DNA of 64,000 bases from Streptomyces cylindrosporus (GTDB lineage: Bacteria > Actinomycetota > Actinomycetes > Streptomycetales > Streptomycetaceae), in contig NZ_JALDAY010000005.1 in assembly GCF_022698165.1 (NCBI RefSeq), forward strand, positions 186,001-250,000, in the 5' to 3' direction. The position numbers and the translations under genes are program-made. Of this stretch, positions 27,302-36,443 are shown in pieces. Under the pieces are notes generated by a model, which saw only the letters and a list, made by a program, of their open reading frames with translations, did not search any database and was not told the DNA's origin. Position 1 is the stretch's first letter, and the number at the start of each line of letters is the position of its first letter.

Positions 27302-29241
27302 TCGTAGAGCTCCTCTTCGGAGAGGTACTTGACCAGCTCCTCCTTCTCGAAGAGAGCGAGCAGGTCGGCGCGGATGGGTTCGGTGGTCTCGCGGGTCAGG
27401 TCGATCTGGCCGCGGACGGGGTCCGTGGCCGCCAACCCGCCCGTGGGGTCGGTCAGTCGGCACAGCAGGTTGATGTTGCGCCAGTTGCGTTCCATCGTCG
27501 GATGGTCCTCGCGGGTGTGGCCGCCGCGCGACTCGGTGCGCTCCAGGGCGGCCCGTGCCACGCACTCGCTGACCAGCAGCATGTTCCGCAGGTCGAGCGC
27601 GAGATGCCAGCCAGGGTTGAACTGGCGGTGGCCCTCGACCCCGGCCCGGCGCGCCCGTACCCGCAGATCCGCGAGCTTCTCCAGGGCCTGCTCCATCTCG
27701 CCCTCGCGGCGGATGATGCCGACCAGGTCGTTCATGGTCTGCTGGAGTTCCTGGTGGAGGGTGTACGGGTTCTCCGGCGGGCGTCCGTCGTCCTCGCCGG
27801 GGGCGGGGCCCTCGGCGGAGAAGGGGCGCAGGGCCTCGGCCGCCGCCGTGTCGACCTGGACCTCGTCCACCGGCGGACGGCTGTCCGTAAGCCCGGTCGC
27901 GTACTCGGCCGCGTGCCAGCCGGCCCGGCGTCCGAAGACCAGCAGGTCGGAGAGGGAGTTGCCGCCGAGGCGGTTGGAGCCGTGCATACCGCCGGCCACC
28001 TCGCCGGCCGCGAACAGCCCGGGCACCCCGCGGGCCGCCGCCGAGTCGGAGTCGACCGCGATACCGCCCATCACGTAGTGACAGGTCGGCCCGACCTCCA
28101 TCGCCTCCGCCGTGATGTCGACGTCCGCCAGCTCCTTGAACTGGTGGTACATGGACGGCAGCCGACGCCGGATGACCTCGGCGGGCATACGCGTCGAGAC
28201 GTCCAGGAAGACACCGCCGTGGGGCGACCCCCGGCCCGCCTTCACCTCGGAGTTGATGGCCCGCGCGACCTCGTCACGCGGCAGCAGCTCGGGTGGCCGC
28301 CGGTTGTTGTCCGGGTCCTCGTACCAGCGGTCGCCCTCCTCCTCCGACTCGGCGTACTTCTCCTTGAAGACGTCTGGGACGTAGTCGAACATGAACCGCT
28401 TGCCGTCGGAGTTCCGCAGGACACCTCCGTCGCCGCGGACCGACTCGGTGACGAGAATCCCCTTCACCGACGGCGGCCAGACCATGCCCGTCGGGTGGAA
28501 CTGCACGAACTCCATGTTCAGCAGCGGCGCTCCGGCCAGCAGCGCGAGCGCATGCCCGTCGCCCGTGTACTCCCACGAGTTCGAGGTCACCTTGAAGGAC
28601 TTGCCGATGCCACCGGTGGCGATGACGACGGAGGGCGCTTCGAGGACGAAGAAACGGCCGGTCTCACGCTCGTATGCGAAGACGCCGGAAACCCGGCTGC
28701 CGTCCTTCAAGATCCTTGTGACCGTGCACTCCTGAAAGACCTTCAGGCGGGACTCGTAGTCCCCGGTCTCCTTCTTGTCCTCCTGCTGGAGGGACACGAT
28801 CTTCTGCTGGAGCGTGCGGATCAGCTCCAGTCCCGTACGGTCGCCGACATGCGCGAGCCGCGGGTATTCGTGCCCGCCGAAGTTGCGCTGCGAGATGCGG
28901 CCGTCCTTCGTGCGGTCGAAGAGGGCGCCCCAGGTCTCCAGCTCCCAGACCCGCTGCGGGGCCTCCTGGGCGTGCAGCTCGGCCATCCGCCACTGGTTGA
29001 GGAACTTGCCGCCGCGCATGGTGTCGCGGAAGTGGACCTGCCAGTTGTCGTGCTCGTTGGCGTTGGCCATCGCTGCCGCGATGCCGCCCTCGGCCATCAC
29101 GGTGTGCGCCTTGCCGAACAGCGACTTGCAGATCACGGCCGTACGGGCGCCTCGTTCGCGCGCCTCGATGGCGGCCCGGAGGCCCGCGCCCCCGGCGCCG
29201 ACCACGACGACGTCCCACTCCTGGCGGTCGACCACGGACAT
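27298..29241 (-). CDS. sdhA: Succinate dehydrogenase/fumarate reductase flavoprotein subunit
   Basis: 647 residues. FAD-binding VVVGAGGAGLRAAIEA at residues 13-27, and KAHTVMAEGGIAAA containing His46, the usual covalent FAD attachment site. Substrate-site residues are seen in EFVQFHPTG and HGSNRLGGNSLSDL. Oxidises succinate to fumarate in the cytoplasm, coupled to quinone through SdhB and the membrane anchor. Lies between sdhC and sdhB in the order C-A-B; 23 bp after sdhC. Confidence 0.95.
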   Translation of the reverse strand: MSVVDRQEWDVVVVGAGGAGLRAAIEARERGARTAVICKSLFGKAHTVMAEGGIAAAMANANEHDNWQVHFRDTMRGGKFLNQWRMAELHAQEAPQRVWELETWGALFDRTKDGRISQRNFGGHEYPRLAHVGDRTGLELIRTLQQKIVSLQQEDKKETGDYESRLKVFQECTVTRILKDGSRVSGVFAYERETGRFFVLEAPSVVIATGGIGKSFKVTSNSWEYTGDGHALALLAGAPLLNMEFVQFHPTGMVWPPSVKGILVTESVRGDGGVLRNSDGKRFMFDYVPDVFKEKYAESEEEGDRWYEDPDNNRRPPELLPRDEVARAINSEVKAGRGSPHGGVFLDVSTRMPAEVIRRRLPSMYHQFKELADVDITAEAMEVGPTCHYVMGGIAVDSDSAAARGVPGLFAAGEVAGGMHGSNRLGGNSLSDLLVFGRRAGWHAAEYATGLTDSRPPVDEVQVDTAAAEALRPFSAEGPAPGEDDGRPPENPYTLHQELQQTMNDLVGIIRREGEMEQALEKLADLRVRARRAGVEGHRQFNPGWHLALDLRNMLLVSECVARAALERTESRGGHTREDHPTMERNWRNINLLCRLTDPTGGLAATDPVRGQIDLTRETTEPIRADLLALFEKEELVKYLSEEELYE

Positions 29242-29264
29242 CAGTTAGGCCCCACTCATCTCAG

Positions 29265-30086
29265 TCAGAAGAAGCGCGGATCGTCGAAGGCACCGGACGC
29301 GAGCAGATAGACGTAGAAGTCGGCGAGCGCCACGCTCACCAACGACGCCCAGGCCAGCAGCATGTGACGGGCGTTCAGTTTCCCGACGAACTGCCATGCC
29401 TTGTAGCGCACGGGGTGTTTGGAGAAGTGTTTGAGCTTCCCGCCGACGATGTGCCGGCAGGAGTGGCAGGAGATCGTGTACGCCCAGATCAGCGTGATGT
29501 TGACCAGGAAGACGAGGGTGCCGAGGCCCATGTGGCCCCAGTTCTCGTCGGTGTCCCGGAAGGACAGCACGGTGTCGTACGTCAGGATGCCCGCGACCAC
29601 GATCGCCGCGTAGAAGAAGTACCGGTGGATGTTCTGCAGGATCAGCGGGAAGCGCGTCTCGCCCGAGTACTTCTTGTGCGGCTCGGCCACCGCGCAGGCC
29701 GGCGGGGACGCCCAGAAGCCCCGGTAGTAGGCCTTGCGGTAGTAGTAGCAGGTCAGGCGGAAGCCCAGCGGGAAGATCAGGATGATGATCGCCGGGGAGA
29801 TGCCCCACCAGCTGCCGAAGACGTCGGCGTTGGGGCCCGAGGGCATGTTCTTGCAGTTCTCCGCCAGACACGGCGAGTAGAACGGGGAGACGTACGGCGC
29901 CGAGTAGTAGTCCGCGTTGGCGAACGCCCGCCAGGTCGAGTAGACGATGAAGGCGAGCAGCCCGGCCGCGGTGGCGGCGGGGGCCAGCCACCAGCGGTCG
30001 GTGCGCAGATGCGGGGCGTCGATCGCGGCGCGCGTACCGGTGCGTACGCCGCCGCTGTTCAGATGTGGTTCCGTACCAGTGGCCAA
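29265..30086 (-). CDS. sdhC: Succinate dehydrogenase membrane anchor (Sdh1/type-F-like)
   Basis: 273 residues with about five membrane helices (near 34-53, 95-113, 152-172, 186-206, 240-264). It does not look like the usual two small SdhC/SdhD haem-b subunits; a single ~273-residue anchor before a 647-residue flavoprotein is what mycobacterial Sdh1 shows. At the end of the fourth helix it carries C207-H-S-C210-R-H212, a Cys/His cluster that could bind the membrane-embedded Rieske-type 2Fe-2S centre reported for mycobacterial Sdh1 (family inference). An outer loop has Cys73 and Cys78, possibly a disulfide. Confidence 0.85.
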   Translation of the reverse strand: MATGTEPHLNSGGVRTGTRAAIDAPHLRTDRWWLAPAATAAGLLAFIVYSTWRAFANADYYSAPYVSPFYSPCLAENCKNMPSGPNADVFGSWWGISPAIIILIFPLGFRLTCYYYRKAYYRGFWASPPACAVAEPHKKYSGETRFPLILQNIHRYFFYAAIVVAGILTYDTVLSFRDTDENWGHMGLGTLVFLVNITLIWAYTISCHSCRHIVGGKLKHFSKHPVRYKAWQFVGKLNARHMLLAWASLVSVALADFYVYLLASGAFDDPRFF

Positions 30087-30116
30087 CTCATGACTCCGGT
30101 CGGTGTCGGGGGGCGC

Positions 30117-30407
30117 TCAGTGGTGTTTGCCGTGGTGCGCGCCGAGACCCTCGTCGTCGGAGTCCGTCCACAGAGAGTCGTCGTACGGCTGGTCGGGGAT
30201 GGTGACGAGTTCGGGCTTGCGGGGCGTGGCCTGGACAGCCGCCGCCGCGCGCAGGAGCTGGACGCTCTCGCGCAGGTGGTCGGCGTCGGCACGGACGCGT
30301 CGCACGTCCAGGCTGCCGCTGCCGAGCTGCTGCTCCAGGCGGCCCACCGAGCGGGACAGGTCGTCGAGGCAGCGCTGGACTGACGTCAGGTCGTCTTGCA
30401 CGGACAT
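30117..30407 (-). CDS. Small conserved hypothetical coiled-coil protein
   Basis: 96 residues, not assigned to a function. The first ~60 residues predict a coiled coil (SVQRCLDDLSRSVGRLEQQL), the C-terminus is acidic and then His-rich (HHGKHH). No membrane segment. It is 30 bp upstream of sdhC in the same direction and may be co-transcribed with the sdh genes, but it does not resemble a transmembrane SdhF-like subunit. Confidence 0.7.
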   Translation of the reverse strand: MSVQDDLTSVQRCLDDLSRSVGRLEQQLGSGSLDVRRVRADADHLRESVQLLRAAAAVQATPRKPELVTIPDQPYDDSLWTDSDDEGLGAHHGKHH

Positions 30408-30754
30408 GACGTGACCTCACTTCCGTCGGCCTTGCGGCCTAGGTGGCAACGTTCATGCGCCTGCGAGTGTTGCGCGTCACACCTGTCGGTGGGAAGGGAT
30501 GTGCAGCGATTGGCGGATTGCACGCCTCCAGTGCACGCCCGCATGCGCTCTGTGTGCGCCGGGGAGCGCATTGCGTCGGCATTGCGCCGCACGGGTGGGC
30601 TTGCCCGCCCCTGCCGCCGTGTCGCCCCCGGTAGGCGAACCCTTTCCTCTTCAGTGGGGCCGTAGATCTGATCAACTCCAAAATACCGCCAAATGTGATC
30701 AGAAGCCCTATTCATGGCAATGGGTGGGAGCGGCTCTCCGGAGGTAACCCAAAG
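30408..30754. other. 347-bp divergent promoter region
   Basis: Between the sdh operon side (-) and an orphan binding-protein gene (+). The part 30660-30720 is AT-rich for this genome and contains CTGATCA (30668-30674) and TGATCAG (30696-30702), a 7-bp inverted repeat with 21 bp between the arms, a possible regulator site. No coding frame with normal codon bias is seen. Confidence 0.5.
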
Positions 30755-33052
30755 ATGTCGAACGACGGCCCGGACAGCGCCCTCGAGGGGTGCGGGGCGG
30801 CATCGGATTTGCGGCTACCGCCGCGCGAGCGCGACAAGCCACGACGGACCCGCAGACGACCGACGACCGACCGCGCGGCACTCCGCTCGGCCGCCTTTCT
30901 CACCGCCGGCGCGCTGGCCATCCCCCTGCTCACCTCATGCAGCTCGGACGACCCCGCGGGCAAACCCCTCGCCGCCCAGGACATCGCCCCCGCCGCCCGG
31001 GAGCTCGTCGCGGACGGCGGCACCCTGCGCTGGGCCGTGGACGACGTGCCGGAGACCCTCAACACCTTCCAGTCGGACGCCGACGCGGCCACGAGCCGCA
31101 TCGCGCAGGCCGTGCTGCCGTCGATGTACCGGATGGACTCGGCCGGCCGCCCCGTCCGCAACGCCGACTACCTGGAGTCCGCCAAGGTCGTCGACACCGA
31201 GCCCAAGCAGGTCGTCGTCTACAAGCTGAACCAGCAGGCGGTGTGGAGCGACGGCCGCGAGATCGGCGCCGCCGACTTCGCCGCCCAGTGGCGCGCCCTG
31301 TCCGGCAAGGACAGCGCCTACTGGACCGCCCGCAACGCCGGCTACGACCGCATCGAGAAGATCGAGCGCGGCGCGAACGACCTGGAGGTCAAGGTCACCT
31401 TCGCCCGCCCGTACGCCGACTGGCGGTCCCTGTTCTCGCCGCTGTACCCGAAGGATGTCATGGGCACCCCCGACTCCTTCAACGACGGCGCCCGCCGCAA
31501 GCTCAAGGTCACCGCGGGACCCTTCGCCCTCAAGAAGGTCGACCGCAAGAACGACCAGGTCACCCTCGCCCGCAACCCCCGCTGGTGGGGCCGGCCCGCG
31601 AAGCTTTCCGAGATCGACCTGATGGCCGTACCGCGTGACAAGCGTGCCGACGCGCTGGCCGCGGGGAAGATCGACCTGGCCGAGATCGACCCGTCGGGGG
31701 CCCAGCGCATCGCCCTCGCGGACCGGGCGAAGTCCGGCACGAACACGCCGTTGCAGGGCGCCTCCCCGCTGATGGGTTCCGTCGGCGGCGGGCGGGTCGC
31801 CGCGAAGTCGCTGCGCTCCTGGGCGCTGGCGCACGGCACCGACGAGGACGCGGCCGACGACGAGGTGCGCGCCCTCGCCAAGCAGCGCAAGAAGATCGCC
31901 AAGCTCCGGAAGCAGCAGGAGACCCTGCGCGGCTTCGAGGTCCGCAAGTCGCTGGAACCGGCCTTCACCCAGCTCGCCCTCAACGGCTCCGAGGGCCCCC
32001 TCGCCGACGAGCGCGTCCGCCGCGCGGTGGCCCGGGCCCTCGACCGGGAGGCCCTGGCCGAGGCCGTGCTGAAGCCGCTCGGTCTGCCCGCGGTGCCGGT
32101 CGGCAGCCACCTCGCGCTGGCCGGGCAGGAGGACTACGCCGACAACAGCGGCGCGATCGGCGGCCAGGACACCGCGGAGGCACAGGCGCTGCTCGCGGAC
32201 GCCGGGTGGGTGCCGGGCGGGCCGATCAAGGAGCAGAAGAAGGGCGAGAAGGCGGCCGGGTCCAAGGGCAAGAAGGCGGACGACGAGTCCGAGGGCGGCG
32301 ACGACGGCACGTACATCGTCGGCGAGGACAACAAGGGCGACACGAAGAACAACGGGCACAACGGCGAGGACGGGTCGAAGCACCTCGCCGACGGCAAGCA
32401 GTACGGCGAGAAGCACCTGAAGCAGGGCGGGGCGCCGGGTGCCTACGCGCCCAAGGGCACGGCGGCGCCGGGCGGGGCGGCGGCCGCGCAGCTGGCCAAG
32501 GACGGCAAGCCGCTGACCCTGCGCTTCGTGCTGCCGTCGGGCGACGGGTCCGAGACGCTGCGTACCGTGGCCGAGCGGATCAGCAAGATGCTGGCGCGGG
32601 TCGGGATCCGTACCGACATCGTGAAGGTGTCCGACGACAGCTACTTCAAGGACCACATCGCGGCCGGGCAGTACGACCTCGCCCTGTACTCGTGGCCCGC
32701 GTCCGCCTTCCCGGCGACCGACGCCCGCCCGATCTACGCGAAGCCGGTGCCCGCGGCCGACGGCTCGCTGGACGTCGAGCAGAACTACACGCGGGTCGGC
32801 ACGGACCAGGTCGACCAGCTGTTCGACCAGGCCATGGCCACGCTGGACGACGACGAGAGCCGGGACCTGATCAGGAAGGCCGACTCCAGGATCTGGGCGG
32901 CGGCGGGCTCGATCCCGCTCTACCAGCGCCCCCAGCTGACGGCCGCCAAGAAGGACGTGGTGAACGCCGGGGCCTTCGGCTTCCAGACGCCGGTGTACGA
33001 GGACATGGGGTTCCTGAAGAAGGGGGCCAGGCCGTCGGCGAGCGCGTCGTAG
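30755..33052 (+). CDS. Orphan family-5 peptide-binding lipoprotein with a low-complexity insert
   Basis: 765 residues. A long basic N-terminus (1-42) leads to a hydrophobic stretch and the lipobox LLTSC (Cys62), so it should be anchored outside by lipid. The two halves of an SBP family-5 (OppA/DppA-like) domain are interrupted around residues 490-585 by an insert rich in Lys, Gly, Glu and Asp (positions about 32220-32510). No permease or ATPase gene follows directly, so it may feed one of the three transporters nearby. ATG 30755 chosen with GGAGG 10 bp upstream. Confidence 0.88.
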   Translation: MSNDGPDSALEGCGAASDLRLPPRERDKPRRTRRRPTTDRAALRSAAFLTAGALAIPLLTSCSSDDPAGKPLAAQDIAPAARELVADGGTLRWAVDDVPETLNTFQSDADAATSRIAQAVLPSMYRMDSAGRPVRNADYLESAKVVDTEPKQVVVYKLNQQAVWSDGREIGAADFAAQWRALSGKDSAYWTARNAGYDRIEKIERGANDLEVKVTFARPYADWRSLFSPLYPKDVMGTPDSFNDGARRKLKVTAGPFALKKVDRKNDQVTLARNPRWWGRPAKLSEIDLMAVPRDKRADALAAGKIDLAEIDPSGAQRIALADRAKSGTNTPLQGASPLMGSVGGGRVAAKSLRSWALAHGTDEDAADDEVRALAKQRKKIAKLRKQQETLRGFEVRKSLEPAFTQLALNGSEGPLADERVRRAVARALDREALAEAVLKPLGLPAVPVGSHLALAGQEDYADNSGAIGGQDTAEAQALLADAGWVPGGPIKEQKKGEKAAGSKGKKADDESEGGDDGTYIVGEDNKGDTKNNGHNGEDGSKHLADGKQYGEKHLKQGGAPGAYAPKGTAAPGGAAAAQLAKDGKPLTLRFVLPSGDGSETLRTVAERISKMLARVGIRTDIVKVSDDSYFKDHIAAGQYDLALYSWPASAFPATDARPIYAKPVPAADGSLDVEQNYTRVGTDQVDQLFDQAMATLDDDESRDLIRKADSRIWAAAGSIPLYQRPQLTAAKKDVVNAGAFGFQTPVYEDMGFLKKGARPSASAS

Positions 33053-33083
33053 CTCAAGGGTCGCTCAACACGCTTGCCGTGTC

Positions 33084-33137
33084 CGCCCGGCGCCCGCACC
33101 ATGAGGTCGGTATCGATCATGGTGCGGGCGCCGGGCG
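33084..33137. terminator. 21-bp perfect inverted repeat (terminator or leader hairpin)
   Basis: Bases 33084-33104 and 33117-33137 are exact reverse complements with a 12-base loop. It lies 32 bp after the binding-protein stop and ends 29 bp before the next start. Very stable; no U-tract follows. It fits a Streptomyces-type terminator of the upstream gene. Confidence 0.75.
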
Positions 33138-33166
33138 TTCGTGCACGGGGGAGACGGGGGCGCGGA

Positions 33167-33787
33167 ATGCGCACTATCAGGCGGGGGAGCTGCGCGGCTG
33201 GACTGGTCGCGGTGGTGCTGGCGGCGGGGCTGACCGCCTGCTCCGGCGGTGACAAGAGCGACGACGAGGGGGCGAAGGCCTGCTCGAAGGGGACGTACGC
33301 CTGGTCGGACGTTCGGCGTACGCAGAAGCTGACCGCGCTCGCCGATCCCATCGTCTTCAAGAAGAAGACGGCGTCCTATACGAGCCACCTGAAGCCGGTC
33401 GGCGACACCGTCTACCGGCCCAAGGTCACGGGTGTCCCCACGGGCGCCACGGCGGCCGGAGTGATCAAGCAGCTGGGCGCGTACCTGAAGGTCGAGGAGC
33501 CGCTGGCCGACCCGTCCGAGGCGGAGCGGCCCGCGCAGGACGAGTACTTCGAGACGACCGAGGACGACCTGAAGGGCGCGTACTACTCCTGGGCCTACGT
33601 CGGGCTGGTGGACGCCGACTTCACCTACACCTGCGGGAGCGACGAGCCGGTCAAGGGCCATGTGCTCACCTGGGACACGACCGGCAGCGGTTTCCTGTCC
33701 TGTGACATTCCCGCGGACCAGGCCTCCGGCCGTGCCGCCGCCCGCAAGACCTGTCCGGAGGGATCCAAGGCCGCGAAGGCCGCCTGA
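33167..33787 (+). CDS. Small secreted lipoprotein, function unknown
   Basis: 206 residues from ATG 33167. Signal peptide with lipobox GLTAC (Cys25). The mature part contains no named domain; it has SKGTYAWSDVRRTQKLTALA and a late Cys pair in the regions TYTCGSD and LSCDIPA. Unrecognised; likely a conserved Streptomyces surface lipoprotein. Its frame continues upstream into the hairpin, but the signal peptide decides the start. Confidence 0.78.
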   Translation: MRTIRRGSCAAGLVAVVLAAGLTACSGGDKSDDEGAKACSKGTYAWSDVRRTQKLTALADPIVFKKKTASYTSHLKPVGDTVYRPKVTGVPTGATAAGVIKQLGAYLKVEEPLADPSEAERPAQDEYFETTEDDLKGAYYSWAYVGLVDADFTYTCGSDEPVKGHVLTWDTTGSGFLSCDIPADQASGRAAARKTCPEGSKAAKAA

Positions 33788-33918
33788 TCCCGCCCCAGGA
33801 GGCCGCTCATCCCATCGCCCCGTACCATGGGGTGAGCCCGTGGCATGTTCAGCCCGGCAGGGTCCGCGTATCACCGACGTACGCGCAGGCCTTCCTCACA
33901 CTCCAGGAGTACGCCTTC

Positions 33919-35826
33919 ATGGCCACGCGCCACGACATCCGCAACGTCGCCATCGTCGCCCACGTCGACCACGGCAAGACGACCATCGTCGACGGAATGC
34001 TGAAGCAGGCCGGTGCCTTCGCCGCCCACCAGCTCGACTCGGTCGACGACCGCATGATGGACTCGAACGACCTGGAGCGTGAGAAGGGCATCACGATCCT
34101 CGCCAAGAACACGGCGGTGAAGTACCACCCCAAGGACGGCGGGGACGTCATCACCATCAACATCATCGACACCCCGGGCCACGCCGACTTCGGTGGCGAG
34201 GTCGAGCGTGGTCTGTCGATGGTCGACGGTGTCGTGCTGCTCGTCGACGCCTCCGAGGGGCCGCTGCCGCAGACCCGGTTCGTGCTGCGCAAGGCGCTCC
34301 AGCAGCGCCTGCCCGTCATCCTGTGCATCAACAAGACGGACCGCCCGGACTCCCGCATCGACGAGGTCGTCAACGAGACGTACGACCTCTTCCTGGACCT
34401 GGACGCGGACGAGGAGCAGATCGAGTTCCCGATCGTCTACGCCTGCGGCCGCGACGGCATCGCCTCGCTGACCAAGCCGGAGAACGGCACCGTGCCCGCC
34501 GACTCCAACAGCCTGGAGCCGTTCTTCTCCACGATCCTGGAGCACATCCCGGCCCCGACCTACGACGAGGCCGCCCCGCTCCAGGCCCACGTCACGAACC
34601 TGGACGCCGACAACTTCCTCGGCCGTATCGCGCTGCTCCGTGTCGAGCAGGGCGAGCTCAGGAAGGGCCAGACCGTCGCCTGGATCAAGCGGGACGGCAC
34701 CGTCAGCAACGTCCGCATCTCCGAGCTGATGATGACGGAGGCGCTCACCCGCAAGCCCGCCGAGAAGGCCGGCCCGGGTGACATCTGTGCCGTCGCCGGT
34801 ATCCCGGACATCATGATCGGCGAGACCCTGGCCGACCCCGAGAACCCCGTCCCGCTCCCGCTGATCACGGTCGACGAGCCCGCGATCTCCATGACCATCG
34901 GCACCAACACCTCCCCGATGGTGGGCCGCGGCGGCTCCGGCAAGGGTGCCGACGCGAAGGCCGCGGTCAAGGACCGCAAGGTCACGGCCCGTCAGGTCAA
35001 GGACCGCCTCGACCGCGAGCTGGTCGGTAACGTCAGCCTCCGCGTGCTCGACACCGACCGCCCGGACGCCTGGGAGGTCCAGGGCCGCGGTGAGCTCGCG
35101 CTCGCCATCCTCGTCGAGACCATGCGCCGGGAGGGTTACGAGCTGACGGTGGGCAAGCCGCAGGTCGTGACGAAGGACGTCGACGGCAAGGTGTACGAGC
35201 CCGTCGAGCGCATGACCATCGACGTGCCCGAGGAGCACATGGGCGCCGTCACGCAGCTCATGGGCGTCCGCAAGGGCCGCATGGACAACATGTCCAACCA
35301 CGGCTCGGGCTGGGTGCGCATGGAGTTCGTGGTGCCCTCCCGTGGACTCATCGGCTTCCGCACCGAGTTCCTGACCCAGACCCGCGGTACGGGCATCGGG
35401 CACTCCATCCACGAGGGCCACGAGCCCTGGTTCGGGAACCTGCAGACCCGTAACAACGGCTCCCTGGTGGCCGACCGCGCCGGTGCCGTCACCGCGTTCG
35501 CGATGACCAACCTCCAGGAGCGCGGCGTGCTGTTCGTCGAGCCCGGCACCGAGGTGTACGAGGGCATGATCGTCGGCGAGAACTCGCGCTCCGACGACAT
35601 GGACGTCAACATCACCAAGGAGAAGAAGCTCACCAACATGCGGTCGTCCACGGCCGATGTGACCGAGTCGATCGTCCCGCCGCGCAAGCTCTCCCTGGAG
35701 CAGTCCCTGGAGTTCTGTCGCGACGACGAGTGCGTCGAGGTGACCCCGGAGGCCGTCCGCATCCGCAAGGTGAACCTGGACGCCCGCGACCGCGCCCGCG
35801 CCGCGAGCCGCGCCAAGCACGGCTGA
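33919..35826 (+). CDS. typA: Translational GTPase TypA/BipA
   Basis: 635 residues. GTPase motifs AHVDHGKTT (14-22), DTPGHADFGGEVER and NKTD, followed by EF-G-like domains II, III and V and the TypA-specific C-terminal domain (RGLIGFRTEFLTQTRG, GHEPWFGN, EKKLTNMRSS). TypA acts on the ribosome in assembly and stress or cold adaptation. ATG 33919 with CAGGAG upstream. A strong hairpin follows at 35849-35887. Confidence 0.97.
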   Translation: MATRHDIRNVAIVAHVDHGKTTIVDGMLKQAGAFAAHQLDSVDDRMMDSNDLEREKGITILAKNTAVKYHPKDGGDVITINIIDTPGHADFGGEVERGLSMVDGVVLLVDASEGPLPQTRFVLRKALQQRLPVILCINKTDRPDSRIDEVVNETYDLFLDLDADEEQIEFPIVYACGRDGIASLTKPENGTVPADSNSLEPFFSTILEHIPAPTYDEAAPLQAHVTNLDADNFLGRIALLRVEQGELRKGQTVAWIKRDGTVSNVRISELMMTEALTRKPAEKAGPGDICAVAGIPDIMIGETLADPENPVPLPLITVDEPAISMTIGTNTSPMVGRGGSGKGADAKAAVKDRKVTARQVKDRLDRELVGNVSLRVLDTDRPDAWEVQGRGELALAILVETMRREGYELTVGKPQVVTKDVDGKVYEPVERMTIDVPEEHMGAVTQLMGVRKGRMDNMSNHGSGWVRMEFVVPSRGLIGFRTEFLTQTRGTGIGHSIHEGHEPWFGNLQTRNNGSLVADRAGAVTAFAMTNLQERGVLFVEPGTEVYEGMIVGENSRSDDMDVNITKEKKLTNMRSSTADVTESIVPPRKLSLEQSLEFCRDDECVEVTPEAVRIRKVNLDARDRARAASRAKHG

Positions 35827-35848
35827 TTCCGGCCGCTCCCGTCCCACG

Positions 35849-35887
35849 CGGCGCCGGGCATTCCGCAACGCGGGGTGCCCGGCGCCG
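35849..35887. terminator. Terminator hairpin after typA
   Basis: Perfect 12-bp inverted repeat CGGCGCCGGGCA / TGCCCGGCGCCG with a 15-base loop, 23 bp after the typA stop. Confidence 0.85.
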
Positions 35888-36443
35888 TGTTGTGTGCACA
35901 GACCATGTGTGCAGTGGCGTGGGGCGCAGAGATAGGGAAAACCCTAGTTCTCGTTCCGGTTCCGCAAAGGCGGATCGAACCGCACTAGGCTTCTGCCAGG
36001 GTGAGAACTGTCCCTCCGCTGTGAAGCCCGCCAACTGCCTTCAGACACAGGCCTGTTGGCCGAAAGCGGTCTGTCGGGCGCCCATACACAGCGGACTCGG
36101 ATCCGCAAGCGAATTTTCATGCCGTTCGCGTTCGGTATACGGACATGCAGGTCCGATAGGTGTGTAACAAGTCCGTTTCGCAGGGATCTTTCGTCAAACC
36201 GTTTGTCCGGATTTTGGAAGATGTTCGTGTCAGGTGTGATCGAACCGAGACCTTTTCAGTGTGGTTCGGCCACGGTGCATGGCAGATAGTTAGGCGCGTA
36301 GAGCTCGGATCAACGGGTCACGTCGTCGCAGGCGGCGCCGACTCACGAGCGCGGGGGCACTTGACCGTTTCAGGCACCGGTGACGGTGACGTGTCATGTG
36401 CTCCTCCATGCGGTGAACCAATGGACTCATGAGGAGGAGCCCC
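35888..36443. promoter_or_regulatory. Long leader/promoter region of peptide operon 1
   Basis: About 550 bp without a gene before the first binding-protein gene, with lower GC than its surroundings. It contains the short hairpin TAGGG-aaaa-CCCTA (35933-35946), TGTGCACA near 35893 and a TTGACC hexamer near 36361 as a possible -35 box. The exact promoter cannot be set by eye. GAGGAGGAG precedes the start at 36444. Confidence 0.5.

Noticed and set aside
33871..35868. Long minus-strand frame opposite typA
   Set aside because: typA is certain on the plus strand; the antisense product has no recognisable family.
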